DNA of 64,000 nt, from NCBI RefSeq assembly GCF_903642205.1, contig NZ_CAHJWH010000001.1:1-64000 (forward strand). Direction: 5' to 3'. Both the position numbers and the translations under genes were made by a program. The notes under the pieces were generated by a model that was not told the DNA's origin, ran no database searches, and saw nothing but the letters and a program-made list of their open reading frames with translations. Shown piece after piece: positions 8,341-16,341 of this stretch; the first letter of the stretch is position 1; each line of letters opens with the position of its first letter. The stretch comes from Caulobacter sp. S45 (GTDB lineage Bacteria; Pseudomonadota; Alphaproteobacteria; Caulobacterales; Caulobacteraceae).

Positions 8341-9015
8341 ATGACCACCGTCCTGATCTCCGGCGCCAACCGCGGAATCGGCCTGGAACTCGCGCGACAG
8401 TATGCTGCCGACGGCGCGCGGGTGATCGCGGGTGTGCGCGACCCAGGCGCCGCCTTGGCGTTGAAGGCGATTTCGGGCGTAGAGGTGCATACGCTGGACG
8501 TGGCCGACGAGGCCTCCGTACAGGCCTTCCACCAGGCCGTGGGCGAACTGCCTGTGGACATCCTGATCGCCAATGCTGGGGTGGGCGGCGGCCGTTCGGT
8601 GCTGGGCGAACTGGATTTCGACCGCTGGCTGCAGACGCTCAACGTGAACAGCCTTGGGCCGGTGCGACTGGCCCAAGCCTTTCTGCCCAACGTGAAGGCG
8701 AGCGCAGACAAGAAGATGGTGGCCATCTCCAGCACGCTCGGGTCCACCTCCACCCACGCCGGCGACATGTTCGCCTACCGCGCCTCCAAGGCGGCCTTGA
8801 ACAACGCCTGGGTAGGACTGGCGGCGGCGCTGAAGGGTGAAGGCCTCACCTTCCTATTGCTACATCCGGGCTGGGTCAAGACCGACATGGGCGGTGCAGG
8901 GGCGCAGATCACGCCTGCGGCGTCGGCCGAGGGCCTGCGAGAGCGGATTGCCGAGGCGGGCCCCGCCCTGTCGGGCCGGCTGTTCGCCTATGACGGCGAG
9001 CCGCTTCCCTGGTAG
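8341..9015 (+). CDS. Short-chain dehydrogenase/reductase
   Basis: A classical SDR of 224 residues. The N-terminal GANRGIG cofactor loop, NAGVGGG motif, an SST stretch as the catalytic serine region and the YRASK catalytic Tyr-Lys motif are all visible. HPGWVKTDMGG near residue 180 is typical of the csgA/sniffer-like subfamily often annotated as oxidoreductases of unknown substrate. The ATG at 8341 follows GAGGG and gives a start directly at the Rossmann strand; a longer in-frame start overlaps the end of yaaA. Substrate cannot be inferred. Confidence 0.85.
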   Translation: MTTVLISGANRGIGLELARQYAADGARVIAGVRDPGAALALKAISGVEVHTLDVADEASVQAFHQAVGELPVDILIANAGVGGGRSVLGELDFDRWLQTLNVNSLGPVRLAQAFLPNVKASADKKMVAISSTLGSTSTHAGDMFAYRASKAALNNAWVGLAAALKGEGLTFLLLHPGWVKTDMGGAGAQITPAASAEGLRERIAEAGPALSGRLFAYDGEPLPW

Positions 9016-9092
9016 GGACGGCGCCGCTTCGGGGCGGTCAGCCAGGGTGGACGGGTCGGCGGCCATGGTCTAGCCAGCGCTCAAGAGGACCC

Positions 9093-9518
9093 GTGATGAT
9101 CGAAGAGCTTGTCCAACACGCGGCCCGCCATACCGGGCTGAGCCTCCAGCAGTCGCAGAGTGCACTCGCGGGATGCCTGTTTCTCATCGACAAGCACGGC
9201 GACCCCGCGAAGGTGAACACCCTGTTCGAGGCTGTGCCGGGCGCCGCGGAGCTGGCGCGCCAGGGCGGTATGCTGCTCGGAAAGGGCGGCGGCCTGATGG
9301 CGGGCCTGGTGTCCAAGGCCGGCGGAGCCGGCGGAGCGGCCATGTCGGACGGCATGGCGATGAACCAGCAGCTCACCCGCCAGGGGGTCACGATCTCCGA
9401 CCTTCAGAAGATCCTTCCGCTCGCCATGGGCTGGGTCAAGCAGAAGACAGGCTCGGACCTGTTGCGCGACGTCCTGTCCTCCGTTCCTGGGCTGGGTCCC
9501 CTGCTGACCTCACATTGA
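9093..9518 (+). CDS. Hypothetical Gly/Ala-rich protein
   Basis: A 141-residue protein I do not recognise. It begins with a helical segment (EELVQHAARHTGLSLQQSQ), has a glycine-rich middle near residues 57-85 (repeated GG and KGGG/AGGAGG patterns) and a C-terminal segment with LPLAMGWVKQKTG. No clear signal peptide is visible, and the central stretch is only weakly hydrophobic. An AGAGGA ribosome site precedes ATGATG, so either methionine could be the start. Coding bias at third positions is like its neighbours. It is convergent with the DUF3126 gene. Confidence 0.65.
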   Translation: MMIEELVQHAARHTGLSLQQSQSALAGCLFLIDKHGDPAKVNTLFEAVPGAAELARQGGMLLGKGGGLMAGLVSKAGGAGGAAMSDGMAMNQQLTRQGVTISDLQKILPLAMGWVKQKTGSDLLRDVLSSVPGLGPLLTSH

Positions 9519-9527
9519 TGCGCTGGC

Positions 9528-9734
9528 TTAGGTCAGGTCCTCCGCGAGGATGGCCATCTCGAACATGAACGAGCCGTCCTCGTCCTCATCCTGGTAGACG
9601 ACGCCGACGAACTCCTCGCCCACATAGACCTCGCAGCTGTCCTTCTGCTTCGGCCGTGGGCGCAGGCCGATGCTGGTGTTGGCAAAAGTGCGCTTCAGGT
9701 GCGCCTCGATACGCTTGAGGTCCTTGTCGTTCAC
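9528..9734 (-). CDS. DUF3126 family protein
   Basis: A 68-residue protein matching the small DUF3126 family found in alphaproteobacteria. The sequence is acidic in its centre (a run of Asp and Glu near residues 49-55) and has the CEVYVGEEFVGVVYQDEDEDG pattern typical of the family. Function unknown. It is separated by 92 bases from cysE upstream, which points the same way, so the two may share a transcript; many alphaproteobacteria keep DUF3126 next to cysE. Confidence 0.85.
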   Translation of the reverse strand: MNDKDLKRIEAHLKRTFANTSIGLRPRPKQKDSCEVYVGEEFVGVVYQDEDEDGSFMFEMAILAEDLT

Positions 9735-9826
9735 GTCTTTCCGGCTCCTTCAGGTACGGGGCCGGGTCCTAGGCCCGATTGGCCCGCGGTGGAAGCCCGC
9801 CCGATCGCCGCTCTGAAACGCGCACC

Positions 9827-10654
9827 TCAGATCACGTAGTCGCCCAGCTCAGCCAGGGTATGGTCCATGGTTCGCGCCGGCTCCTCGCAGCTGGAGCAGT
9901 TCACCAGACGGGCCGGAACTCCAGCTGCCGTGCAATGGGAGGGAACAGGCTTCAGCACCACCGAACCCGCGGCGATCTTGGCGTAATCTCCAATCTTGAT
10001 GGCCCCGAGCACCTTGGCGCCGGCCCCGATCAAGACACCCTTGCCGATTTTGGGATGGCGGTCGCCACGCTGGGCGCCGGTGCCGCCGAGCGTCACGCCA
10101 TGCAGCAGGGAGACATCGTCGCCCACTGTCGCGGTCTCGCCGATGACGATGCCGGTGCCGTGGTCGATGAACACGCCTGAGCCGATGCGAGCCGCGGGGT
10201 GGATGTCCAGCTGGTACAGTTCCGACATCTTGCTCTGCAGGTGGTAGGCCATGGTCTCGCGACCCTGGGTCCACAGGTGGTGGGCGATGCGATGGGTCTG
10301 CAGCGCCTGATAGCCCTTGAAGAACAGGAACGGCTGCAGATAGCCCTTGCAGGCGGCGTCGCGCTCGAACACGGCCAGCATGTCGGCCCGCGCCGCCTCG
10401 ATGAGGGTGGAGTCGGCGGCGTACGCCTCCTCGCAGATTTCGCGCAGGCTCATGGCTCGCAGCTCCTGGTCCCCGAGCTTGCGGGCGATCTGGTAGGCGA
10501 GCGAGCTGGTGATGTCGGTATGCGACAGGATTATCGCGTGCAGCATGGACGCCAGGCCGGGCTCCGTCGCCGCGACGCGCTCCGCCTGGTTGCGCAGCGC
10601 CGCCCAGATGGGAGGCGGGTCTTCGCGGGTGACCACTTCCAGCTGATGGGCCAT
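9827..10654 (-). CDS. cysE: Serine O-acetyltransferase CysE
   Basis: Transfers acetyl from acetyl-CoA to L-serine, the committed step to cysteine. The 275-residue chain has the helical N-terminal trimerisation domain, then a left-handed beta-helix with hexapeptide repeats from about residue 150, including DHGTGIVIGETA, HGVTLGG and VLIGAGAKVLG, and ends with the GVPARLV turn. The conserved active-site His/Asp of the DHG motif is present. It lies 16 bases downstream of a Nudix gene and probably shares its promoter. Confidence 0.93.
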   Translation of the reverse strand: MAHQLEVVTREDPPPIWAALRNQAERVAATEPGLASMLHAIILSHTDITSSLAYQIARKLGDQELRAMSLREICEEAYAADSTLIEAARADMLAVFERDAACKGYLQPFLFFKGYQALQTHRIAHHLWTQGRETMAYHLQSKMSELYQLDIHPAARIGSGVFIDHGTGIVIGETATVGDDVSLLHGVTLGGTGAQRGDRHPKIGKGVLIGAGAKVLGAIKIGDYAKIAAGSVVLKPVPSHCTAAGVPARLVNCSSCEEPARTMDHTLAELGDYVI

Positions 10655-10670
10655 GTTCGTCCGTCCGTCG

Positions 10671-11333
10671 CTATCGGCCGAGCAGGAGGTGAGCCAGGTC
10701 CGCCTCCAGTTCCCCCTCGGCCGCCATATGGTACAGCCTAAGGAGTCCCGCCACGGTAAGCGAGTCCTTCACGCGTCCCTCGACTGCAGCGTGGAGCGCC
10801 CGGCGGAAGGGGACGCGAGCCAGAGACAGCGCCTCGGTGGGGTCGCGCTCCACCTCGGCGGCGCCAAGGCCTGTCGCGAGATAGATGTAGGCGGTCTCGT
10901 CGCTGGAAGCGTTGGAGAGCTGCAGGGTCAAGATCAGATCCAAGCGCGCGGCGGACAGGCCCGCCTCCTCGCGCAGCTCGCGCCGGGCGCCGTCGATCGC
11001 GGGTTCAGGCAAGGGCGCGCCCCCTTCCGGCAGCTCCCAGCTGTAGGTCCCGAACGGAAAACGCCATTGGCCCACAAGAGTTATCGTTCCGTCCTCGTGC
11101 AGCGGGATCACGCCCGTGGCGGCGTTCTTGTAGCGCAGGGCGTAGTAGGTGGCCTCCGCGCCTGTAGGCGCGACGCCGGCATAGACGTCGGCGGCAAACC
11201 AGGGATTGTCGTGGACGCACTCCGGCGCTTCGGACTGCCAGGGGGAACCGCAGGGGTGTAGCCAGGCGTCGGCCGTGTCGCCTGATGAGGAAGTGGCGAT
11301 GTGCGTGGGGAACGCGCTATCGGTCATCGTCAC
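10671..11333 (-). CDS. Nudix hydrolase (ADP-ribose pyrophosphatase-like)
   Basis: A 220-residue Nudix hydrolase. The full Nudix box G-x5-E-x7-REUxEExGU is present (core RELREEAGL), and a SWELPEGG segment just before it resembles ADP-sugar pyrophosphatases. Such enzymes cleave nucleoside diphosphates linked to another moiety; the actual substrate is not readable. An N-terminal 60-residue region with PWFAADVYAG precedes the catalytic domain. The gene is divergent from the nitroreductase and just upstream of cysE. Confidence 0.85.
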   Translation of the reverse strand: MTMTDSAFPTHIATSSSGDTADAWLHPCGSPWQSEAPECVHDNPWFAADVYAGVAPTGAEATYYALRYKNAATGVIPLHEDGTITLVGQWRFPFGTYSWELPEGGAPLPEPAIDGARRELREEAGLSAARLDLILTLQLSNASSDETAYIYLATGLGAAEVERDPTEALSLARVPFRRALHAAVEGRVKDSLTVAGLLRLYHMAAEGELEADLAHLLLGR

Positions 11334-11424
11334 CTCGTCTCAGATCGACCGGCGCAAGGTTGCGCCCCCTGCGCTATAGCCGATAGCCGCCCGCGACCCC
11401 CTCGCGATTTATTGGAACGCCGTG

Positions 11425-12057
11425 ATGCCGACCGAGACCTTGCTTGAAAGCGACCGAGGCGTGCCGATTGCACCTGAGTTCGGCGCGCGGTGTCCGGTCC
11501 GGCCGTCGTCGCAAACCCTGGCTTTGATGGCGAAGCGCCGCTCCGCCTCGGCTCAGACACTCCAGGCGCCTGGACCCGGCGCAGCCGAACTCGACGACCT
11601 GCTGCGCCTAGCCGCCCGGGTCCCTGACCACGGCAAGATGACGCCCTGGCGCTTCATCGTCATGGAAGGGTCCGCCAAGACGGGGCTGGTGGAGCGCCTG
11701 CGCGACCTCGCCGCCACTCAGGCCAATCCGGGCAAGGCGATGGCGGCGCTCGGCAAGATGTCTGCGCCGCCCGTGGCCGTGGCGGTGGTGTCGACCCCGC
11801 GCGAGGGCGGCCAGCCCGTCTGGGAGCAACAGATGTCGGCCGGCGCGGTCTGCATGAACCTGCTGCTGGCGGCCGAGGCCATGGGCTACGGCGCCAACTG
11901 GATCACCGACTGGTACTCCTACGATCCGGCCGCGAGGGCGTTGATGGGCGTGCGGGCTGGCGAGCAGGTGGCCGGCGTCGTCTATCTCGGCACACCGGGC
12001 GAAGACCCGCTGGAGCGGGTGCGCCCCGACATGGCTTTGTTGGTGAGCCGGCTCTAG
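11425..12057 (+). CDS. Nitroreductase family protein (YdjA-like)
   Basis: An FMN-binding nitroreductase of about 210 residues. MAKRRSAS and PDHGKMTPWRFIV mark the FMN phosphate and ring contacts; GAVCMNLLLAAEAMGYGANWITDWY is the dimer and flavin helix of the YdjA subfamily. These enzymes reduce nitro or quinone compounds with NAD(P)H, physiological substrate usually unknown. A GTG sits just before the chosen ATG. The N-terminal 35 residues are less conserved, so a later start is possible. The stop codon overlaps a small minus-strand ORF end. Confidence 0.85.
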   Translation: MPTETLLESDRGVPIAPEFGARCPVRPSSQTLALMAKRRSASAQTLQAPGPGAAELDDLLRLAARVPDHGKMTPWRFIVMEGSAKTGLVERLRDLAATQANPGKAMAALGKMSAPPVAVAVVSTPREGGQPVWEQQMSAGAVCMNLLLAAEAMGYGANWITDWYSYDPAARALMGVRAGEQVAGVVYLGTPGEDPLERVRPDMALLVSRL

Positions 12058-12311
12058 CGCTTTCTCCACCCTTGGGCGGTGGGAGGGAGGTTACGGCATG
12101 CGCGATCGAGGTCGCTATTCGGCGTTGTCGTAGTGCAGATCAGGAACAACCCGGCGTGGTCCTGGCCGACGCCTCGGGAGACGGCGCAGACGCTCAGGCT
12201 CGGGACGCGAAGGGCCAGCCCGACGGCCTCCCGGAAATCCAGCGGCTTAGACGGTTGGCGGCTTGGTGGCCCGTCGGCGGCGTAGACCGGGATCAGGTCG
12301 TAGGCCTTCAC
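12054..12311 (-). CDS. Small hypothetical protein, possibly translationally coupled
   Basis: An 85-codon frame beginning at a GTG that overlaps the TGA stop of the small ORF upstream (GTGA). The predicted chain starts KAYDLIPVYAADG and has no motif I recognise. The stop/start overlap and absence of any other candidate in this 549-base stretch argue for a real pair, but the region could equally be decayed coding sequence. Its 3' end overlaps the nitroreductase stop on the other strand. Confidence 0.35.
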   Translation of the reverse strand: MKAYDLIPVYAADGPPSRQPSKPLDFREAVGLALRVPSLSVCAVSRGVGQDHAGLFLICTTTTPNSDLDRACRNLPPTAQGWRKR

Positions 12312-12466
12312 CGGCCCGCCCGCAGCAGCAGCCCGTAGACCCGCGCCCGCGAGGCGGCCCACTTCTCGCCTTCTTGAGCTGCGATCTCCGACCCGTGAGC
12401 GAGCGAGGCGCGCAGAGTGGCCTCGCTCACCGCGGGCTCAGCGGCATGGGCGCATGTGCTGTCCAT
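12308..12466 (-). CDS. Small hypothetical protein upstream of the coupled ORF
   Basis: A 52-residue frame starting at an ATG at 12466, with a helical, alanine-rich composition (EATLRASLAHGSEIAAQEG in the middle). No signal peptide or known domain. Its stop overlaps the next small ORF's GTG start. Together the two would fill most of the stretch between the nitroreductase and the TonB receptor. Low certainty. Confidence 0.35.
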   Translation of the reverse strand: MDSTCAHAAEPAVSEATLRASLAHGSEIAAQEGEKWAASRARVYGLLLRAGR

Positions 12467-12563
12467 GCCACTAGGCTGGGCAAGTGCGAGCCGGGACGCA
12501 AGCCCGGCGTACGCCCCCTTGACCCGGGGATGCGAGCCCCGTATCGGCGTCTGCAGCGAAGGC

Positions 12564-12576
12564 GTTACAATGTAAC
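12564..12576. promoter_or_regulatory. Perfect palindrome GTTACAATGTAAC before TonB receptor
   Basis: A 5-3-5 perfect inverted repeat, 30 bases before the TonB receptor ATG, AT-rich in a GC-rich background. It resembles operators of Fur-superfamily (for example Zur-like) repressors that control metal-linked outer-membrane receptors. The regulator is inferred, not shown. Confidence 0.5.
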
Positions 12577-12606
12577 ACGCGCGCTGTCCTACGAAGTGGA
12601 ACGTCC

Positions 12607-14802
12607 ATGAAGCTGAAGATCGGGCTGCTCGCGGCCGTGAGCGCACTGGGGTGCGTCACAACGGCGGTCGCCCAGGTGGACCCCGCCACCCCGCAGTCCA
12701 GCCAGGTGAAGCCCGGCCCCGCGGCTGTCGGCGCATCGCCGCCAGCGGGCGCGGTCTCGGAGGTGGTGGTCACCGCCCAGCGGCTGAACGCGGCGCGGCT
12801 TGCCATCGAGCCGAGCCTCGGCGCCTCGACCTACACCGTCAACAATGCGGCCATCCAGGCCCTGCCCGGCGGCGACGACCAGCCGCTGAACGACGTGATC
12901 CTGCAGCTGCCCGGCGTGGTGCAGGACAGCTTCGGCCAGTTCCACGTGCGCGACGACCACAACGGCATCCAGTACCGCATCAACGGGACGATCCTGCCTG
13001 AGGGCATCAGTGTGTTCGGCCAGACGCTCTCGCCGCGTCTAGTGGACAGCCTTAGCCTGATCACCGGCGCCCTGCCCGCCCAGTACGGGCTGGAAACCGC
13101 CGGCATCATCGACGTGACCACCAAGAGCGGGCTGAAGAACGGTGGCGCGATCTCGCTCTATGGCGGCAGCCACGGGACCTATGAGCCGAGCCTGGTCTAT
13201 GGCGGCTCCGGCGGTGGGACCAACTTCTTTGTCTCCGCGGAGTTCAAGCGCACCCAGCTCGGCATCGAGAGCCCGGACGGCAGCTCCACTCCTGACCACG
13301 ACCGGGCGGATGAAGGCAACGTCTTCGTCTACGCCGACCACATCCTGACCCAGCAGGACCGGGTGTCCTTCATCGGCGGCTATTCCGACGACCGCTTCCA
13401 AATCCCCGACACGCCGGGCCTGGGTCCGGCGAACGGTTTCGCCGTCGGCTCGGTCACCGACTATCCGAGCACGCTTCTGAACGAGACCCAGCGCGAGACC
13501 ACCGGCTTCGCCATCGGCAGCTGGCTGCACGACCAGGGGCCGTTCACGGTGCAGACCTCGGTGTTCAGCCGCTATTCCACGCTCGACTTCCGTCCCTCGC
13601 CCGTGGGCGATCTTCTGTATACCGGCATCGCCCAGAACGCCTTCAAGCGCGACGTGGCGTTGGGAGTGCAGACCGAGGGCGTCTACCGCGTGACGCCTGC
13701 CCATACGCTGCGCGGCGGGATCATCATCCAGGGTGACCGAGGCACGAGCGACACCGTCTCCCAGGTGCTGCCCGTATTACCCGACGGCACGACGGGGACC
13801 ACCCCGGTACTCATCGCCGACAACGGCGGCAAGACGGAATACACCTACAGCGTCTACCTGCAGGACGAGTGGAAGCTGCTCTCCAAGCTGACCCTGAACT
13901 ACGGCCTGCGCGGCGACGACGTGAACGGCTACCGCGACGAGAAGCAGCTCTCGCCGCGGGTCAACCTGGTCTGGCTGCCGACGCCGCAGACCACGCTGCA
14001 CGCCGGCTACGCCCGCTACTTCAACCCGCCGCCGTTCGAGCTGGTGGGCACCGAGACGGTGTCCAAGTTCCAGAACACCACCGGCGCCTCGACCCTGACC
14101 CAGGACACCACACCCTTCGCCGAGCGGCAGCAGTATTACGACATCGGCGGCGAACAGAAGCTGCTGGACCGCCGGCTGACGCTGGGCGTGGACGTCTTCT
14201 ACCGCCAGTCGCACAACCTGATCGACGAGGGCCAGTTCGGCGCGCCCATCATCCTGACGCCGTTCAACTATCTACGGGGCATCATCTTCGGACAGGAGTT
14301 CACGGCCAACTACACGCAAGGCCCGCTCAGCGCCTATTTTAGCTTCACCCACCAGCGCGCGCAGGGCAAGGACATCGACTCCAGCCAATTCAGCTTCGAC
14401 CCCGCGGAGCTGGCCTATATCGCGCGGAACTACATCTATCTCGACCACGACCAGACCTATACCGGCTCAGCCGGCGCCACCTACCTGATCCGCGACGGGG
14501 TGATCGGAGGCACGCGGTTCGGCTTCGACCTGCTGTACGGCTCGGGTCTGAGGCGCGACCAGACCGCCGCCGACGGGACCGACATCCCCAACGGCGACCA
14601 CGTGGCGAGCTACCTCACCGCCAACCTCACGGCCTCTCACCACTTCGACTTGCCGCTGACCGGGGTCGTGGACGTGCGGGTGGACGTGGTGAACGTCGGC
14701 GACAAGCTCTACGAGATCCGCGACGGCACCGGAGTTGGCGTCGGCGCGCCCCAGTTCGGCGCGAGGCGCGGGGTCTTCGGCGGCATCACCAAGTCGTTCT
14801 GA
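12607..14802 (+). CDS. TonB-dependent outer membrane receptor
   Basis: A 731-residue outer-membrane active transporter. Residues 1-22 form a signal peptide ending at an AxA-like site before Gln. A TonB-box-like VSEVVVTAQ follows at about residues 51-59, then a plug domain with QLPGVVQDSFGQ and an RINGTILPEG segment, and a beta barrel ending in the required C-terminal Phe. The plug sequence is the type seen in Caulobacterales and sphingomonads with unknown ligands. A perfect palindrome lies at the promoter, and an ABC importer faces it from downstream, so uptake of a scarce ion or small ligand is a reasonable guess; the substrate is unknown. Confidence 0.92.
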   Translation: MKLKIGLLAAVSALGCVTTAVAQVDPATPQSSQVKPGPAAVGASPPAGAVSEVVVTAQRLNAARLAIEPSLGASTYTVNNAAIQALPGGDDQPLNDVILQLPGVVQDSFGQFHVRDDHNGIQYRINGTILPEGISVFGQTLSPRLVDSLSLITGALPAQYGLETAGIIDVTTKSGLKNGGAISLYGGSHGTYEPSLVYGGSGGGTNFFVSAEFKRTQLGIESPDGSSTPDHDRADEGNVFVYADHILTQQDRVSFIGGYSDDRFQIPDTPGLGPANGFAVGSVTDYPSTLLNETQRETTGFAIGSWLHDQGPFTVQTSVFSRYSTLDFRPSPVGDLLYTGIAQNAFKRDVALGVQTEGVYRVTPAHTLRGGIIIQGDRGTSDTVSQVLPVLPDGTTGTTPVLIADNGGKTEYTYSVYLQDEWKLLSKLTLNYGLRGDDVNGYRDEKQLSPRVNLVWLPTPQTTLHAGYARYFNPPPFELVGTETVSKFQNTTGASTLTQDTTPFAERQQYYDIGGEQKLLDRRLTLGVDVFYRQSHNLIDEGQFGAPIILTPFNYLRGIIFGQEFTANYTQGPLSAYFSFTHQRAQGKDIDSSQFSFDPAELAYIARNYIYLDHDQTYTGSAGATYLIRDGVIGGTRFGFDLLYGSGLRRDQTAADGTDIPNGDHVASYLTANLTASHHFDLPLTGVVDVRVDVVNVGDKLYEIRDGTGVGVGAPQFGARRGVFGGITKSF

Positions 14803-14879
14803 AGCTGTTCTCCTCCCCTGCGCAGCGGGGGTTTGAGCGCGAAGGCGCTCATGGGCGCGGCGCATGGCGCCGTGACGGA

Positions 14880-14925
14880 GGGGGCGTCCCCGGTGGGTTG
14901 GTACACCGGAACCGGCGACGCCCCC
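14880..14925. repeat. Inverted repeat between convergent receptor and ABC genes
   Basis: A nine-base perfect arm GGGGGCGTC at 14880-14888 pairs with GACGCCCCC at 14917-14925. It sits in a 191-base spacer between convergent genes that also contains other CCTCCCC/GGGG and GGCGC-rich palindromic pieces. The look is that of a dispersed intergenic repeat in Caulobacterales, possibly working as a two-way terminator. Confidence 0.5.
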
Positions 14926-14993
14926 TCACCAGGCTTCGGCTGGTCCCCTCCCCCCGCTACGCATGGGGAGAGAAGAAGGGATCAACCCAACCC

Positions 14994-16331
14994 CTACTCC
15001 GGGTTTTCCAGGCTGAAGGCCCGGGATTGCTCGTCATAGGAGAACAGCTCCGCGTAGCGGCCCCAGCTGATCGCCGCGTCCATGGTCTCGTCGGCGTAGT
15101 CCTCGCTCATCACGTCCTCCAGCTGCTCTGAGAAGCGGCGATAAGGGGCTGTGTGGGTGGGCCGTTCGTCCAGCACCCGGCGGATCAGGGCGACGATGGG
15201 GACGTGGGCCACCAGCTGGCGGCCGAACAGGCGCTTCCTGGTGTCGCTGTCGCCATCGACGAACTGGCGTCCGGCGTCGCTGAGCGTGATGTCGCCGTGC
15301 GCCACCTCGGCGAAGCGCATCAGCTGCAGCGACTCCGCCAGCGGGAACAGCTCATCGATCTCCATCTGCAGATCGTCGGCGATCTCGGGCAGGTCGGCGC
15401 GGCCGTTGAAGGGCGGCTTGGCCAGTTCCTCCATCAGGCCGGCGAGCAGGTTGGTGGAGACGCTGGCCAGCCCCATGCCGACGCCCTGGCTGGCGGCGCT
15501 GTCGGGTGTGGGCTGCTCGGCCTTCAGCTTGGGGTCGGAGGGATTGGTCATGCGGCCGTAGATGTCGTCCACCAGCTGGCGGAAGGCGGGCTCGCCCCGG
15601 TCGCGGGGGTGGGCGAGCTCGACCCGAATCTCGTGGGCGATGCGGCCAGGGTTGGAGGCGAAGATGATGATGCGGTCGCACATCAGGACCGCCTCCTCGA
15701 TGTTGTGGGTCACCAGCAGGATGGAGGACAGGGGGAGCTTCTTCTCCTGCCACAGCTCCACCAGGTCGGTGCGCAGGGTCTCGGCGGTGAGCACGTCGAG
15801 CGCGGAGAAGGGCTCGTCCATCAGCAGCAGCTCGGGATGGACCACCAGCGCGCGGGCGAAGCCGACCCGCTGGCGCATGCCGCCGGAGAGCTCGCGCGGA
15901 TAGGCCGACTCGTAGCCGTCGAGCCCGATCAGGTCGATGGCCGCCACGGAGCGCGAGCGGCGTTCGGCCGCCGGCACGCCGAGCGGCTCCAGCCCGATCT
16001 CCACGTTCTCCAGCACCGTCAGCCAGGGAAAGAGCGCGAAGCTCTGGAACACCATGGCGATGCCCTGGGACGGGCCGGTGACCGGCCGGCCGCGCCAGCG
16101 CAGCTCTCCCGCCACGGGGCGCGCGAGCCCTGCGATGATGCGCAGCAGGGACGACTTGCCCGAGCCCGAGCGGCCGAGCAGGCCCACGATCTCGTTCCCG
16201 CGCAGGTCGAGGTTGATGTCCTCCAGCACCAGCAGGTCGTTGCCGGAGCCCTTGGAGTAGGACTGGCGGACGTGGCTGATCTCCAGCAGCGAGCGGCCGG
16301 TGGGGGCCTCGGCGACGGCTAAGTCTGTCAT
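14994..16331 (-). CDS. ABC transporter ATPase with AAA-associated C-terminal domain
   Basis: A 445-residue NitT/TauT-type (COG1116-like) ATPase. Walker A GRSGSGKSS is at residues 53-61, the signature LSGGMRQR follows, then LLLMDEPFSALD as Walker B and VTHN as the H-loop. Residues from about 300 to 440 form an extra domain of the AAA-associated C-terminal type, with predicted winged-helix-like character, which may sense ligand or redox state. The partner permease is 10 bases upstream. No periplasmic binding protein gene is adjacent. Nitrate, sulfonate or bicarbonate labels are by family name only. Confidence 0.85.
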   Translation of the reverse strand: MTDLAVAEAPTGRSLLEISHVRQSYSKGSGNDLLVLEDINLDLRGNEIVGLLGRSGSGKSSLLRIIAGLARPVAGELRWRGRPVTGPSQGIAMVFQSFALFPWLTVLENVEIGLEPLGVPAAERRSRSVAAIDLIGLDGYESAYPRELSGGMRQRVGFARALVVHPELLLMDEPFSALDVLTAETLRTDLVELWQEKKLPLSSILLVTHNIEEAVLMCDRIIIFASNPGRIAHEIRVELAHPRDRGEPAFRQLVDDIYGRMTNPSDPKLKAEQPTPDSAASQGVGMGLASVSTNLLAGLMEELAKPPFNGRADLPEIADDLQMEIDELFPLAESLQLMRFAEVAHGDITLSDAGRQFVDGDSDTRKRLFGRQLVAHVPIVALIRRVLDERPTHTAPYRRFSEQLEDVMSEDYADETMDAAISWGRYAELFSYDEQSRAFSLENPE

Positions 16332-16341
16332 GACCCGCTCC

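Noticed and set aside
15153-16322. 389-codon plus-strand frame over the ABC ATPase
   Set aside because: Antisense shadow; the minus-strand ATPase motifs are definitive.
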